Origin: Olsenella_L kribbiana
Lineage (GTDB): Bacteria > Actinomycetota > Coriobacteriia > Coriobacteriales > Atopobiaceae
DNA: 64,000 nucleotides
Direction of reading: 5' to 3'
NCBI RefSeq assembly: GCF_036408795.1
Contig: NZ_JAZGJP010000004.1
Coordinates: forward strand, 110,784-174,783
Part shown: positions 33,763 to 42,349 of the stretch, piece by piece
Layout: the number at the start of each line of letters is the position of its first letter
How positions within the stretch are numbered: the stretch's first letter is position 1
Translations under genes and position numbers: made by a program
The notes under the pieces: generated by a model
What the model was told of the DNA's origin: nothing
Databases searched by the model: none
The model's input: the letters and a program-made list of their open reading frames with translations, nothing else

Positions 33763-34191
33763 ATGTGGACATGCCCCAAGTGCGGGCGGACCTTTGCCCG
33801 CACGAACCAGTCCCACTGGTGCGGCAAAAAGCCCCTGAGCGTCGATGAATACCTTGCCCGGCAGCCAGAGGACATACGTCCGGAGCTTGAGCAGATGCGC
33901 GGCATTCTGAGAAGGGCGCTGCCCGACGCCGAGGAGAGGATCTCCTGGAGCATGCCCACCTTATGGCAAGGACACAATCTCATCCACTTCGCTGCAGCCA
34001 AGCACCATATCGGGCTCTATCCGGGGGATGCTGCCGTCCGTCACTTCAAGGACGAGCTGGACGGCAGATATGTCTCGAGCAAAGGCAGCATCCGGATTCC
34101 CTACGGCGCAATCGATGCCGACCTTGTCACACGCATTGCCCTCTGGTGCCTTGAAGAAGAGCAGCAGACAGGACCTGGAATAAGGTCATAA
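33763..34191 (+). CDS. DUF1801-type protein with N-terminal zinc finger
   Basis: A 142-residue protein. The first 20 residues form a compact zinc-binding knuckle (Cys4, Cys7, His18, Cys20), followed by a DUF1801/YdhG-like domain (SVDEYLARQPEDIRPELEQM, ISWSMPTLWQG, IGLYPGDAAV). Members of this fold include frataxin-like iron-binding proteins, but role is not settled. AAAGGAGCAGCCG gives a strong start. It follows the nitroreductase gene at 50 bases and may be cotranscribed. Confidence 0.75.
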   Translation: MWTCPKCGRTFARTNQSHWCGKKPLSVDEYLARQPEDIRPELEQMRGILRRALPDAEERISWSMPTLWQGHNLIHFAAAKHHIGLYPGDAAVRHFKDELDGRYVSSKGSIRIPYGAIDADLVTRIALWCLEEEQQTGPGIRS

Positions 34192-34407
34192 GGAGACCAG
34201 GTGCCAGCCTGCCGAATCGATTCCGAGCTCTTTGGATCCGGAGACGATGGCCTTGCCGGCATCGAGCCCATAGGCTTCTTCCGCTTCCTGGTCCGCAAGG
34301 CTACGCATGCAGGGCACCGGCATCTTCGGGACGTCTCCCGCTAGCGGGAAAAGAGATTCCTGGCCCTCTGCAATTCCTATCACGATGCTCGGAATTTGTT
34401 CTTGCAA
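34186..34407 (-). CDS. Small open frame, doubtful
   Basis: A 73-codon minus-strand frame with ordinary protein composition (SIVIGIAEGQ, AYGLDAGKAIVSGSKELGID) but starting at a TTG without a clear ribosome site, overlapping the DUF1801 stop by six bases. It could be a remnant or a chance frame. Confidence 0.25.
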   Translation of the reverse strand: MQEQIPSIVIGIAEGQESLFPLAGDVPKMPVPCMRSLADQEAEEAYGLDAGKAIVSGSKELGIDSAGWHLVSL

Positions 34408-34484
34408 TCCATGGGAAGAAGCGCTTTACTGTGTAACACCAAGCAGTTAAGTAGGAATTGAGAGACCCGGAGAGGAGACACACC

Positions 34485-34574
34485 ATGCTTAACGCACGTA
34501 GCATCATGGCGAGCTCGATGTGCATGTGCTGTGACAGGTGCCTGTCCGGGACCTCTGCGCGATGTCGGCGCTAG
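34485..34574 (+). CDS. Cys-rich leader peptide of attenuator
   Basis: A 29-codon frame with a strong ribosome site (CGGAGAGGAG). The peptide is MLNARSIMASSMCMCCDRC followed by LSGTSARCRR: four Cys codons within seven positions (13, 15, 16, 19) and one at 27. It ends 28 bases before an intrinsic terminator that precedes a cystine-type symporter gene. A ribosome stalled at the Cys codons for lack of charged tRNA-Cys could prevent terminator formation. Too short for automatic gene calling; the call rests on layout and the Cys run. Confidence 0.65.
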   Translation: MLNARSIMASSMCMCCDRCLSGTSARCRR

Positions 34575-34633
34575 CTGCTGGCATGCACAGATCGGCTCTT
34601 TCGGGCAGGCCCTTATGGACCTGCCCTTTTTTA
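34533..34633 (+). promoter_or_regulatory. Cysteine attenuator with terminator
   Basis: GACAGGTGCCTGTC (34533-34546) is a perfect palindrome within the leader frame. The terminator stem GGGCAGG/CCTGCCC (34603-34609, 34620-34626) is followed by six T. GCCTGTCC (34540-34547) can pair with GGGCAGGC (34603-34610) as an alternative structure, which fits a classical attenuation switch, but I have not computed folding. Confidence 0.6.
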
Positions 34634-34655
34634 TTGACGCAGAAAGGAACCTGAT

Positions 34656-36023
34656 ATGGAATTCGATGCATCGGCCTTTGCCGCCCTCATTGTCGCCGCA
34701 GCCTTCTTCGCGCTGCTTGCTGTCCTGAAACGGCGCTTCCGGTGGGGCTTCGGCGCACGCGTCCTTCTGGCAACCGGCCTGGGCGTCGTGCTCGGCCTTG
34801 CCTTCGGCGGATCCTACACCTACTACGCTCTCGTCGGTACTATCTATGCCAACGTGATCTCTGCCATGGTCGTGCCGCTGCTCTTCTTCTCGATCATCGC
34901 GTCGATCACGAACCTCTCCGACCTCGTGCACATCAAGGCCATCGGCTGGAAGTCCGTCCTGTTCCTGCTCCTCAACACGCTGACAGCAACGCTGCTCACG
35001 CTCCTCATCGCGCTGCCGCTCCACATCGGCCAGGGCTTCTCGCTTGACGCTGTGAGCTACGACGCAAAGACCGTGCCATCCGTCACGGACACAATCGTCG
35101 GCCTCTTCCCGCAGAACCTCGCCACTTCCTGGACGAACAACGCCGTCGTCCCCATCATCGTCTTTGCCCTGATTGTCGCTGCCGCCTACAACCGCCTCGT
35201 TCAGAAGCAGAAGGAGGCGCCGTCCGAGAAGGCAGTGGACGTGAAGCCGTTCAAGGCCTTCGTCGATGCCACGAACTCCGTCCTCGGCAACGCCGTGAGC
35301 TGGATCGTCTCCTTCACGCCGTACGCTGTCGTCTCCCTCATCGGCCGTGCAGTCGGCCGTGCCGATGTCGCGACGCTCCTGCCCCTGGTCGGCGTCCTTG
35401 TCGTCGCCTATGTGATCCTCGCAATCCAGTTCTTCGGCGTCGAATCTGCCTTCGTCGCCCTCATCGGCAAGCTCAATCCTGCCCGCTTCTTCCGTGGCAT
35501 CGCCCCTGCGGCCGTGACCGCCTTCACGACGCAGAGCTCTGTCGGCACGATTCCTGTCACCGTCTCCTCGCTTACCAAGAACCTCGGCGTGGATGAGGAC
35601 GTGGCTTCCTTCACGGCCGGCCTTGGTGCCAACCTCGGCATGCCCGGCTGCGCTGGCATGTGGCCAACGCTCGTTGCCCTCTTTGCCCTGAACGCCACCG
35701 GCACTGTCTTCACGCCTGGCCAGTATGTCCTGCTGGTCCTGCTCACCCTCGTCGTCTCCATCGGCACGGTCGGCGTCCCTGGCACAGCCACGATCACGGC
35801 GACCGCCCTGCTTGCGGCACTGGGCCTGCCCGTCGAGACGATTGCCCTCGTCGCCCCCATCTCCTCCATCGTCGATATGGGCCGTACCGCCACGAACGTC
35901 GTCGGCGCTGCCGAGGCATCGCTGATCGTTGCCCGCACCGAAGGCCTCGTCGACGAAGAGGTCTACAACGGAGGCGAAGCCTATAGCCTTCCTTCGAACA
36001 AGAAGGCAGAGGCTGCCGCATAA
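34656..36023 (+). CDS. tcyP: Dicarboxylate/cystine symporter, TcyP-type
   Basis: A 455-residue membrane protein of the DAACS (sodium or proton:dicarboxylate symporter) family with about ten hydrophobic segments. AFTTQSSVGTIPVT and the re-entrant loop SIGTVGVPGTATI with MGRTATNVVGAAEA correspond to the substrate-binding hairpins of the family. Within DAACS, TcyP proteins import L-cystine; the Cys-rich leader peptide and terminator upstream support that substrate. ATG 34656 has AAAGGA seven bases upstream. A glutamate or serine/threonine symporter is the alternative. A strong terminator follows. Confidence 0.8.
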   Translation: MEFDASAFAALIVAAAFFALLAVLKRRFRWGFGARVLLATGLGVVLGLAFGGSYTYYALVGTIYANVISAMVVPLLFFSIIASITNLSDLVHIKAIGWKSVLFLLLNTLTATLLTLLIALPLHIGQGFSLDAVSYDAKTVPSVTDTIVGLFPQNLATSWTNNAVVPIIVFALIVAAAYNRLVQKQKEAPSEKAVDVKPFKAFVDATNSVLGNAVSWIVSFTPYAVVSLIGRAVGRADVATLLPLVGVLVVAYVILAIQFFGVESAFVALIGKLNPARFFRGIAPAAVTAFTTQSSVGTIPVTVSSLTKNLGVDEDVASFTAGLGANLGMPGCAGMWPTLVALFALNATGTVFTPGQYVLLVLLTLVVSIGTVGVPGTATITATALLAALGLPVETIALVAPISSIVDMGRTATNVVGAAEASLIVARTEGLVDEEVYNGGEAYSLPSNKKAEAAA

Positions 36024-36055
36024 GGTCCAGCGACTCGGATCTTTGCCTCCTCTCC

Positions 36056-36092
36056 AAGGCGCACAGAGGCACCTGCCCCTGTGCGCCTTTTT
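36056..36092 (+). terminator. Terminator after symporter gene
   Basis: AAGGCGCACAG (36056-36066) pairs with CTGTGCGCCTT (36079-36089), then TTT. Confidence 0.8.
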
Positions 36093-36096
36093 CCGT

Positions 36097-36102
36097 TAGA
36101 AT
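36097..36102 (+). promoter_or_regulatory. Candidate -10 element TAGAAT
   Basis: TAGAAT 36 bases before the small membrane gene, overlapping a palindrome AGAATATTCT (36099-36108). Confidence 0.4.
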
Positions 36103-36137
36103 ATTCTCCATTCAGACGTCTGCTCAGGGAGGCCACG

Positions 36138-36467
36138 ATGGAAGTCACAGCAGGATGCATCGTCAGCATCATCGTCGGGGCCCTCATCCTGGGTATGGCT
36201 CTCTGGCAGATGAAGACAGGATCGGTGCGTCTGCTCCACAGCTACCATACAGTGAACGTACCTGAAGAAGCACGTCCGGCGCTTGCGCTCGAGAGCGGAC
36301 GCTGGCTTGCCGCCACAGGCATCTCGGTCATCCTCCTGGGACCGACGCTCCTTCTGCCTGCACCGTACCAGGAAATCGCCACCGCCATCCTGGTGACCGT
36401 GCTTCTTGCATCAACGGCTCTTGCCTGCCGCGCCATCGTGAAGTACAACGGCTCGCTCTTCGGCTGA
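36138..36467 (+). CDS. Small membrane protein, DUF3784-like
   Basis: A 109-residue protein with three hydrophobic segments (about 5-22, 56-76, 81-100). The cytosolic loop between the first and second (MKTGSVRLLHSYHTVNVPEE) resembles that of DUF3784-like membrane proteins. The function is unknown. AGGGAGG precedes ATG 36138 at six bases; the frame is open from 36081. It stands between the cystine-type transporter and the Elp3-like gene, with a candidate -10 of its own. Confidence 0.6.
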   Translation: MEVTAGCIVSIIVGALILGMALWQMKTGSVRLLHSYHTVNVPEEARPALALESGRWLAATGISVILLGPTLLLPAPYQEIATAILVTVLLASTALACRAIVKYNGSLFG

Positions 36468-36532
36468 CAATTCCCTCTTCCGCTTTCAGGATGGAAGTGC
36501 GCATCCATTCCCTTCCGCCCTGCTCCTGCCCC

Positions 36533-36538
36533 TATAAT
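36533..36538 (+). promoter_or_regulatory. TATAAT -10 element, probably leaderless transcript
   Basis: A perfect TATAAT ends only eight bases before the ATG at 36547. Transcription would start at or next to the A of the ATG, and no Shine-Dalgarno sequence is present. Confidence 0.55.
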
Positions 36539-36546
36539 GCAGAGCC

Positions 36547-38376
36547 ATGGAAGAGCTGATACATGACATAATCGAGCACCTGCGTGCCATCCCCGGCGAA
36601 CGCCCCTTATCCCCGGCCGAGCTGGACCGCATCATGCGCCGCCACAGCAGGGAGCTTCCTGGGAACCAGCGCTTCAGCAAGAGGAGCCTTCTTCCTGCCT
36701 GCATCAGGATCGAGGAAGAGAGGCCCGAGCTCTGGGCAGGCTGGCAGGTCGACTCTGCCCTCAAGGCGCGCCTCCATGCAAGCCTCCAGATGAAGCCAAG
36801 GCGCACCGCGTCGGGTGTCGCCACGATCACCGTGATTACCCGTCCCTGGCCCTGTTCCTCGAACTGTCTCTACTGTCCGGCAGACCTGAGGATGCCGAAA
36901 AGCTATCTCTGCCACGAGCCGGCCTGCCAGAGGGCAGAGCAGAACTTCTTCGACCCGTATCTTCAGGTGGCGCTGCGCCTCAAGGCCCTGGAGCAAATGG
37001 GGCATGCGACCGACAAGGTCGAGCTCATCATCCTCGGCGGCACCTGGAGCGACTATCCCAAGGCTTACCAGCTCTGGTTCGTGTGCGAACTCTTCCGCGC
37101 TCTGAACGAATGGCCCGCACCCGAAGAGGCGCTCCGCCGCCGCTACCAGCGCTACCGTGACCTCGGCTATATGAACTCGGACGCCGCCCTCGAGCGCTTC
37201 GTCGCACCTGAGCAGGAACGGGTCTGGCAGGGGGAAGAGATCTACAACACGGCCTGGCAGAAGCTCTATGGGACAAAGGAAGCCCAGCTCTCCTGGATGT
37301 CTGCCACTGAAGGCGAGCTGCACGCTGTCCAGAAGGCAAACGAGCACACCGCGCACCGCATGGTCGGCCTTGTGATCGAGACAAGGCCTGATACCATCAC
37401 GCCAGAGGCCCTGCACTCCTTCCGCGCGCTTGGCTGCACGAAGGTACAGATCGGCATCCAGTCCACCCGCCAGGACATCCTCGATATCAACCGCCGTGCC
37501 ACGACGACCGAAGAGATCGCCCGCGCGATGCTCCTGATCCGCCTCTTCGGCTTCAAGATCCATACGCACCTGATGGTGAACCTCGAAGGATCGACGCCTC
37601 AAGAAGACATCGAGGACTTTAGGACCTTTGTCGAAGATCCGCGCTTCCTACCCGATGAGATCAAGCTCTACCCCTGCGCCCTTGTGGCAGGAACGGCCCT
37701 TGTGAAGGAATACGAAGAGGGCAGATGGCGCCCCTACACCGAAGAGGAGCTTCTGCATGTGCTGGTCGCAGACACGCTCGCGACCCCTCCCTATGTGCGC
37801 ATCAGCCGCATGATCCGCGACATCTCAGCAGACGATATCATGGCCGGCAACAAGAAGACGAACCTGCGCCAGATGGTAGAGCAGAAAATCATCTCTGCAG
37901 GCGAGGCGGGACTTGTGCACGATATCCGCTTCCGCGAGATTGCTGGGCGCGAGGTAGACCTCTCGACGCTTTCCCTGGGCGATGCTGCCTACGAGACGCT
38001 TGGCACCGAAGAGCACTTCCTCCAGTGGGTCACGCCCGATGGGCACATTGCGGGATTCCTGCGCCTGTCGCTTCCGAAATGGAAGAGACTCAAAGAAGGC
38101 ATCCTCGGAATAGATGCAGCAGCTCTGCCAACTGGTCCAGGCGAAGCCATGATCCGCGAGGTGCATGTCTATGGACAGGCAGCGCATCTCGGCAGGACCG
38201 ATGCTGCAGCCCAGCACCAAGGCCTGGGCCGTGCCCTTGTGAAACGCGCCGAAGAGATTGCACATGACGCCGGATATGAGTGGCTCAATGTCGTGAGCGC
38301 TGTTGGCACCCGTGAATACTACCGCATGCTCGGCTTCGAGGATGCAGGGCTCTACCAGAGAATCTCAGTGGAATAG
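36547..38376 (+). CDS. Elp3-like radical SAM/GNAT tRNA-modifying enzyme
   Basis: A 609-residue protein with Elp3 architecture: a radical SAM domain (cluster cysteines 103, 107 and 110, CX3CX2C, preceded by the family-typical PRRTASGVATITVITRP) and a C-terminal GNAT domain (about 455-609; acetyl-CoA loop QHQGLGRALV, then EYYRMLGFE). Elp3 adds a carboxymethyl group to C5 of uridine 34 in tRNA using acetyl-CoA and SAM. A further Cys-containing stretch (LCHEPACQRAEQN) follows the cluster motif, as in Elp3. A Trm9-like methyltransferase gene at 31846 could act on the product. There is no ribosome site; the TATAAT so close to ATG suggests a leaderless mRNA. Confidence 0.85.
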   Translation: MEELIHDIIEHLRAIPGERPLSPAELDRIMRRHSRELPGNQRFSKRSLLPACIRIEEERPELWAGWQVDSALKARLHASLQMKPRRTASGVATITVITRPWPCSSNCLYCPADLRMPKSYLCHEPACQRAEQNFFDPYLQVALRLKALEQMGHATDKVELIILGGTWSDYPKAYQLWFVCELFRALNEWPAPEEALRRRYQRYRDLGYMNSDAALERFVAPEQERVWQGEEIYNTAWQKLYGTKEAQLSWMSATEGELHAVQKANEHTAHRMVGLVIETRPDTITPEALHSFRALGCTKVQIGIQSTRQDILDINRRATTTEEIARAMLLIRLFGFKIHTHLMVNLEGSTPQEDIEDFRTFVEDPRFLPDEIKLYPCALVAGTALVKEYEEGRWRPYTEEELLHVLVADTLATPPYVRISRMIRDISADDIMAGNKKTNLRQMVEQKIISAGEAGLVHDIRFREIAGREVDLSTLSLGDAAYETLGTEEHFLQWVTPDGHIAGFLRLSLPKWKRLKEGILGIDAAALPTGPGEAMIREVHVYGQAAHLGRTDAAAQHQGLGRALVKRAEEIAHDAGYEWLNVVSAVGTREYYRMLGFEDAGLYQRISVE

Positions 38377-38392
38377 CATCCATCCAAAGCAA

Positions 38393-38426
38393 GGTCCCCG
38401 CAGCATGCACGCTGCGGGGACCATTT
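38393..38426. terminator. Bidirectional terminator
   Basis: Perfect 12-bp stem GGTCCCCGCAGC / complement (38393-38404, 38411-38422) between convergent genes, with TTT downstream on the plus strand. Confidence 0.8.
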
Positions 38427-38429
38427 CTG

Positions 38430-39731
38430 CTAGTCCAGCTCGTGGAAGTGGAACTGGCGCACGCCCGTCGCATAGTCTCCGACGATGTGGCCTTCTCCTT
38501 CGAGCAGGTACTTGTAGGTCTCGAGGCCTTCAAGGCCGACCGGTCCCCTTGCATGGAGCTTGCCCGTCGAGATGCCGACTTCGGCGCCGAAGCCATAGCG
38601 GAAGCCATCGGCGAAGCGCGTCGAGCAGTTGCGGTAGACACCAGCAGAGTCGACCCTTTGCTGGAAGCAGGCAGCTGCTGCATCATCTGTGGCGACAATC
38701 GAGTCGGTATGGTGCGAGCCCCAGCGGTTGATGTGGGCAACCGCTCCCTCGACGCCGTCCACAACCTTGCAGCTCATTACATAGTCGCCGTACTCGGTCC
38801 CATACTCATCCTCGCCCATAGGCTCTACCTCAGGAATACCTGAGACTTTGGAGAGGATAGCAAGGGCTTCGCCTGACGCCCTGAGACGTGCACCTTTCTC
38901 GGCAAGCGCACGTGCCGCCTTGGCCAGGAACTCCTCCGCAATCGGTGCATCGACGAGAAGCGTCTCTGCGGCATTGCAGACGGCCGGATACTGCGTCTTT
39001 GCATCGACGACAATCCGTGCTGCCATGTCCTGGTCAGCCGAACGGTCCACATAGACATGGCAGACACCTGCCGAGTGGCCCATCACAGGAATCTTCGTGT
39101 GATTCATGATGTAAGAGACGAAGGCATTGGAGCCACGCGGAATCAGGAGATCGATGTCTCCTTCGCACTCCAAGAGCTCATCTATCTCCTCGTGCGATTC
39201 TGCCAAGGCAAGCACATCCTGCGCAAGCCCTGCCTCCCCGAGCGCTGCCTGCACAAGCGCAAAGAGCGCCCGGTTCGTGCGCTGCGTCTCCTTGCCGCCC
39301 TTCAAGATTGCCGCATTGCCGCTCTTGATGCAGAGCGAGCCGATCTGGATCAGGGCATCGGGACGCGCCTCGAAGATGACGCCGATGACGCCGATGGGGC
39401 AGCTCACGCGGCGAAGCACGAGCCCCTCATCGAGCTCGCGCGCAAGCTGAGTCACACCGATAGGGTCGCTCAACTGCTCGAGCGATGAGAGCTGTGCCCG
39501 AGACTCTTGAAGCTTGCCTTCGTCGTAGCGAAGGCGCTTCTGCACAGTGGCTGCAAGTCCCTGCTTCTGGGCATCTGCCATATCCTCTCTGTTTGCAGCA
39601 AAGACCTCGTCCTTGTGGATCTCGAGCTCTTTGCCGAGCGCTGCGATGAAGGCATTGCGCACATCGAGCGCAGAGGCAGCGAGGGCAGGAGAGGCAAGGC
39701 GCAGGACGTGGGCTGTTTCGCGTATGGTCAT
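38430..39731 (-). CDS. proA: Gamma-glutamyl phosphate reductase
   Basis: A 433-residue NADPH-dependent enzyme that reduces glutamyl-5-phosphate to the semialdehyde in proline synthesis. It belongs to the aldehyde dehydrogenase fold; the catalytic Cys lies in YPAVCNAAETLL and the cofactor region in VIFEARPDALIQI. The ending segment GLEGLETYKYLLEG is typical of ProA. ATG 39731 is preceded by AAGGAG at five bases; the frame opens at a GTG two codons earlier. No proB or proC is adjacent, so the pathway genes are scattered. It converges with the Elp3-like gene. Confidence 0.92.
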   Translation of the reverse strand: MTIRETAHVLRLASPALAASALDVRNAFIAALGKELEIHKDEVFAANREDMADAQKQGLAATVQKRLRYDEGKLQESRAQLSSLEQLSDPIGVTQLARELDEGLVLRRVSCPIGVIGVIFEARPDALIQIGSLCIKSGNAAILKGGKETQRTNRALFALVQAALGEAGLAQDVLALAESHEEIDELLECEGDIDLLIPRGSNAFVSYIMNHTKIPVMGHSAGVCHVYVDRSADQDMAARIVVDAKTQYPAVCNAAETLLVDAPIAEEFLAKAARALAEKGARLRASGEALAILSKVSGIPEVEPMGEDEYGTEYGDYVMSCKVVDGVEGAVAHINRWGSHHTDSIVATDDAAAACFQQRVDSAGVYRNCSTRFADGFRYGFGAEVGISTGKLHARGPVGLEGLETYKYLLEGEGHIVGDYATGVRQFHFHELD

Positions 39732-39859
39732 GGACACTCCTTCAGATCAGTCTTTTGATGCGAGTCTACCAGCCAACCATGTCCGATATGTTGCTTTATC
39801 TGTTACCGGCATACTCATCTTTCGTTTTCTGCATCCATTTGCAGAACTCCCCTATATGA

Positions 39860-39890
39860 AAGCAGGCACCCCGATACGGGATGCCTGCTT
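39860..39890 (-). terminator. Terminator after nagA
   Basis: AAGCAGGCA-CCCCG and its near complement (39860-39873, 39878-39890) form a long stem 49 bases downstream of the nagA stop. Confidence 0.75.
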
Positions 39891-39938
39891 CCAAAGGAGG
39901 GATGAGACTCAAGCGCCAGAGGGAATGATGGGGAGCGC

Positions 39939-41108
39939 CTAGGCCTCGACTTTGCGGCCAGCAAGATAGGTGGCCTCGAGGGTCATATCAGGAGCGAAGA
40001 CATTGAAGTCGGCTTCGCGTCCCGGGAGGATGAAGCCGCAGACGTTATCGACATGTGCCGAGCGTGCTGCCACCTCGGAGCCCATGCGGAGCGCCTGCTC
40101 GGGAGAGACGATGCCCCAGTCGACCATGTTCTTCACGCCGAGGGCAAGCGTCAGGACAGAGCCTGCAATGGAGCCCGTCGTGCCATCCTCGTTCAGGAGG
40201 TAGCAGAGGTTGTCCTTCATGATGACAGGAAGGCCGCCACTCATGTACTCGCCTTCGGGGAGTCCGCCGCAGGCGAGGCAGTCGGTAATCAGCACGACAT
40301 GCTCCCAGCCCTTGGCACGGACGAGCGCCTCGCAGGCAGCAGGAACCACATGGTGGCCATCGCAGATGAGCTCGGCGTAGGTGTCCTTCGTGACCATGGC
40401 GGCACCGACGACACCTGGCTCGCGGTGATGGAGGCCGCGCATGCCGTTATAGGTGTGGACGAAGCAGGTAGCACCGGCACGGACGGCGCGGAGTGTCTCT
40501 GCATACGTTGCATCGGAGTGGCCGATAGCAGTGACGACACCTTCGGCAGCGAGCTTCGAGATGTACTCTTCCGCCTCGTCGTACTCGGCAGCAAGAGCGC
40601 TCTTCACAATCATGTTGTCGGAGCTCTCCTGCCAGCGCTTGTAGGCAGCGTAGGAAGGCGGAACGAGGTACTTCGGGTTCTGGGCGCCCTTGTGCTTGTA
40701 GGTGAAGAAGGGGCCCTCGAGGTAGATGCCCGGCATGCGTGCGCCCATGAAGTCGGCGTCGCGGCTTGCGCGGGCGTCGTGGATGGCCTTGCACTGCTGG
40801 GCGATGTTGTCCACGGAATCCGTGAACGTCGTCGGAAGCCAGGCGGTCGTGCCGCGGCGGGCAAGCTCGAGCGATGCGGCGTTCAGGCCTTCTGCATCGC
40901 AGTCGGTCGTTGCATGGCCGAAGAAGCCATGGATATGGGTATCGACAAGGCCCGGGGAGACGATTGCATCGCCGAGCTCGACGATATCTGTGTCCGGCTT
41001 CTCCTCGGAGAACCTGCCGAACTTGCCGTCCTCGACGGCGAGGTATCCCTCTCCCGTCATCTTCGACGGGAGGATGAAGTGCTGTGCATGCAGCGCGTAT
41101 GCTGCCAT
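39939..41108 (-). CDS. nagA: N-acetylglucosamine/galactosamine-6-phosphate deacetylase
   Basis: A 389-residue amidohydrolase that removes acetate from N-acetylhexosamine-6-phosphate. Family motifs in order: DTHIHG (56-61), EGPFF with the metal Glu, GHSDAT, HTYNGMRGLHHREPG, DGHHV and the catalytic Asp in LITDCLACGG. A strong ribosome site (AAGGAGGTACC) precedes the ATG. It is the last gene of the gntR-agaS-nagA segment, 40 bases downstream of agaS. The PTS and agaS context favours galactosamine as the sugar (AgaA role), but NagA proteins act on both. Confidence 0.9.
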   Translation of the reverse strand: MAAYALHAQHFILPSKMTGEGYLAVEDGKFGRFSEEKPDTDIVELGDAIVSPGLVDTHIHGFFGHATTDCDAEGLNAASLELARRGTTAWLPTTFTDSVDNIAQQCKAIHDARASRDADFMGARMPGIYLEGPFFTYKHKGAQNPKYLVPPSYAAYKRWQESSDNMIVKSALAAEYDEAEEYISKLAAEGVVTAIGHSDATYAETLRAVRAGATCFVHTYNGMRGLHHREPGVVGAAMVTKDTYAELICDGHHVVPAACEALVRAKGWEHVVLITDCLACGGLPEGEYMSGGLPVIMKDNLCYLLNEDGTTGSIAGSVLTLALGVKNMVDWGIVSPEQALRMGSEVAARSAHVDNVCGFILPGREADFNVFAPDMTLEATYLAGRKVEA

Positions 41109-41148
41109 GGTACCTCCTTATGAAAACGTGCTCCTCAGAAGCTACATC

Positions 41149-42324
41149 TTACATCTGGAACGGATGGATGGTGACGCCCTTGACGACACGGTTGACCGTG
41201 CCCGTCGGAGAGGGCGTATCAGGGGTGTTGCCGACCTTGACGGAGGTGAGGAGCGAGACCGTCTGGGCAACCATTACGTACGGAAGAGCAAGGTATGCCT
41301 CGGGAAGCGGAGCGTAGGCAGAACCGAACGTGAAGGACTCGCCTTCGAACTTGGTCTCCCCTTCCTGCTGGATTGCGATGGTGTGGGCAGCGATCTTGTC
41401 GCCTGCGATCTCATTCAGAATATCGAGGTCGTACTGGCGCGTGTAGGGATCGTTGTGGACAAGGTCGAAGACAAGGGTCTTGCCGTCGACGAAGGACTTC
41501 GGTCCATGGCGATAGCCCATGGAGGAGTCGAAGGAGGTAGCGATAAGGCCGTGGGTGAGCTCGAGGATCTTGAGCTGGCACTCGCGTGCCTCGCCTGCGA
41601 AGGAGCCGGAGCCGAGGTAGGTGATGCGGTCGAAGTCCGTGTCGATCCACTTCTGGATCTCAGGCTCGCGGGCGATGACCTCGCGTCCCATGGCTGCGAT
41701 CTCTGCGACCCAGGTGCCCTTGTCCTCGCGCGAAGCCGTATCGAAGATGAGGGCCGCCATGAGCTCCATGCAGGAGTAGGAGCCGGTCATGGCGAAGCCC
41801 TGGTCATTGGCGCCCGGGATGAGAAGCGTCAGGTTCTCGCTGTCGTCCCTGAACTGCTGGGCAAGGTGGCCCTCAGGTGCGCAGGTGATGTTGAGGTAGA
41901 GGATGTTGTTCACGACCTGGCCGGCACGCTCGACAGCAGCAAGGCTCTCAGGCGAGTTGCCGGAACGGGCGAAGGAGACAAGGACCGTCGGATCTTCCGG
42001 ACGCAGATAGTCGAGCGGTGCCGCCACGATATCGGTCGTCGCGATCGCATCGAAGCGGAAGGCGGAGTTGTCGCCGTGGCGGCGCAGGTACGGCGTCACC
42101 GTATCGCCGACGTAGGCGGAGGTGCCGGCGCCCGTGAACACGACATGCGTGCGCTCGTCCGTGCCGCCGAGCACACGCGCGCGCTCCACGAAGCTCTTGA
42201 TCGCGTCGATATTGTCGTCGAAGATCCTGAGCGTGCCTTCCCAGAGCTCGGGCTGCTGGCGGATCTCGCGCGTCGTGATCTCGGCACCCATCGACTTCAG
42301 GGTCTCGGTATCCTTCTCGAACAT
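41149..42324 (-). CDS. agaS: AgaS-type sugar isomerase/deaminase (SIS domains)
   Basis: A 391-residue protein with two SIS domains. FTGAGTSAYVGD and VSFARSGNSPES (first domain) and YLGSGSFAGEARECQLKILELT plus MGYRHGPKSF (second) are the phosphosugar-binding loops. AgaS deaminates and isomerises galactosamine-6-phosphate to tagatose-6-phosphate. The divergent kinase and aldolase genes beyond the PTS genes complete this route. ATG 42324 is preceded by AAGGGAGAG; the longer frame to 42471 overlaps gntR and lacks support. The gene follows gntR after 25 bases and precedes nagA. Confidence 0.87.
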   Translation of the reverse strand: MFEKDTETLKSMGAEITTREIRQQPELWEGTLRIFDDNIDAIKSFVERARVLGGTDERTHVVFTGAGTSAYVGDTVTPYLRRHGDNSAFRFDAIATTDIVAAPLDYLRPEDPTVLVSFARSGNSPESLAAVERAGQVVNNILYLNITCAPEGHLAQQFRDDSENLTLLIPGANDQGFAMTGSYSCMELMAALIFDTASREDKGTWVAEIAAMGREVIAREPEIQKWIDTDFDRITYLGSGSFAGEARECQLKILELTHGLIATSFDSSMGYRHGPKSFVDGKTLVFDLVHNDPYTRQYDLDILNEIAGDKIAAHTIAIQQEGETKFEGESFTFGSAYAPLPEAYLALPYVMVAQTVSLLTSVKVGNTPDTPSPTGTVNRVVKGVTIHPFQM

Positions 42325-42349
42325 GGTTCTCTCTCCCTTTCTGAGGATG

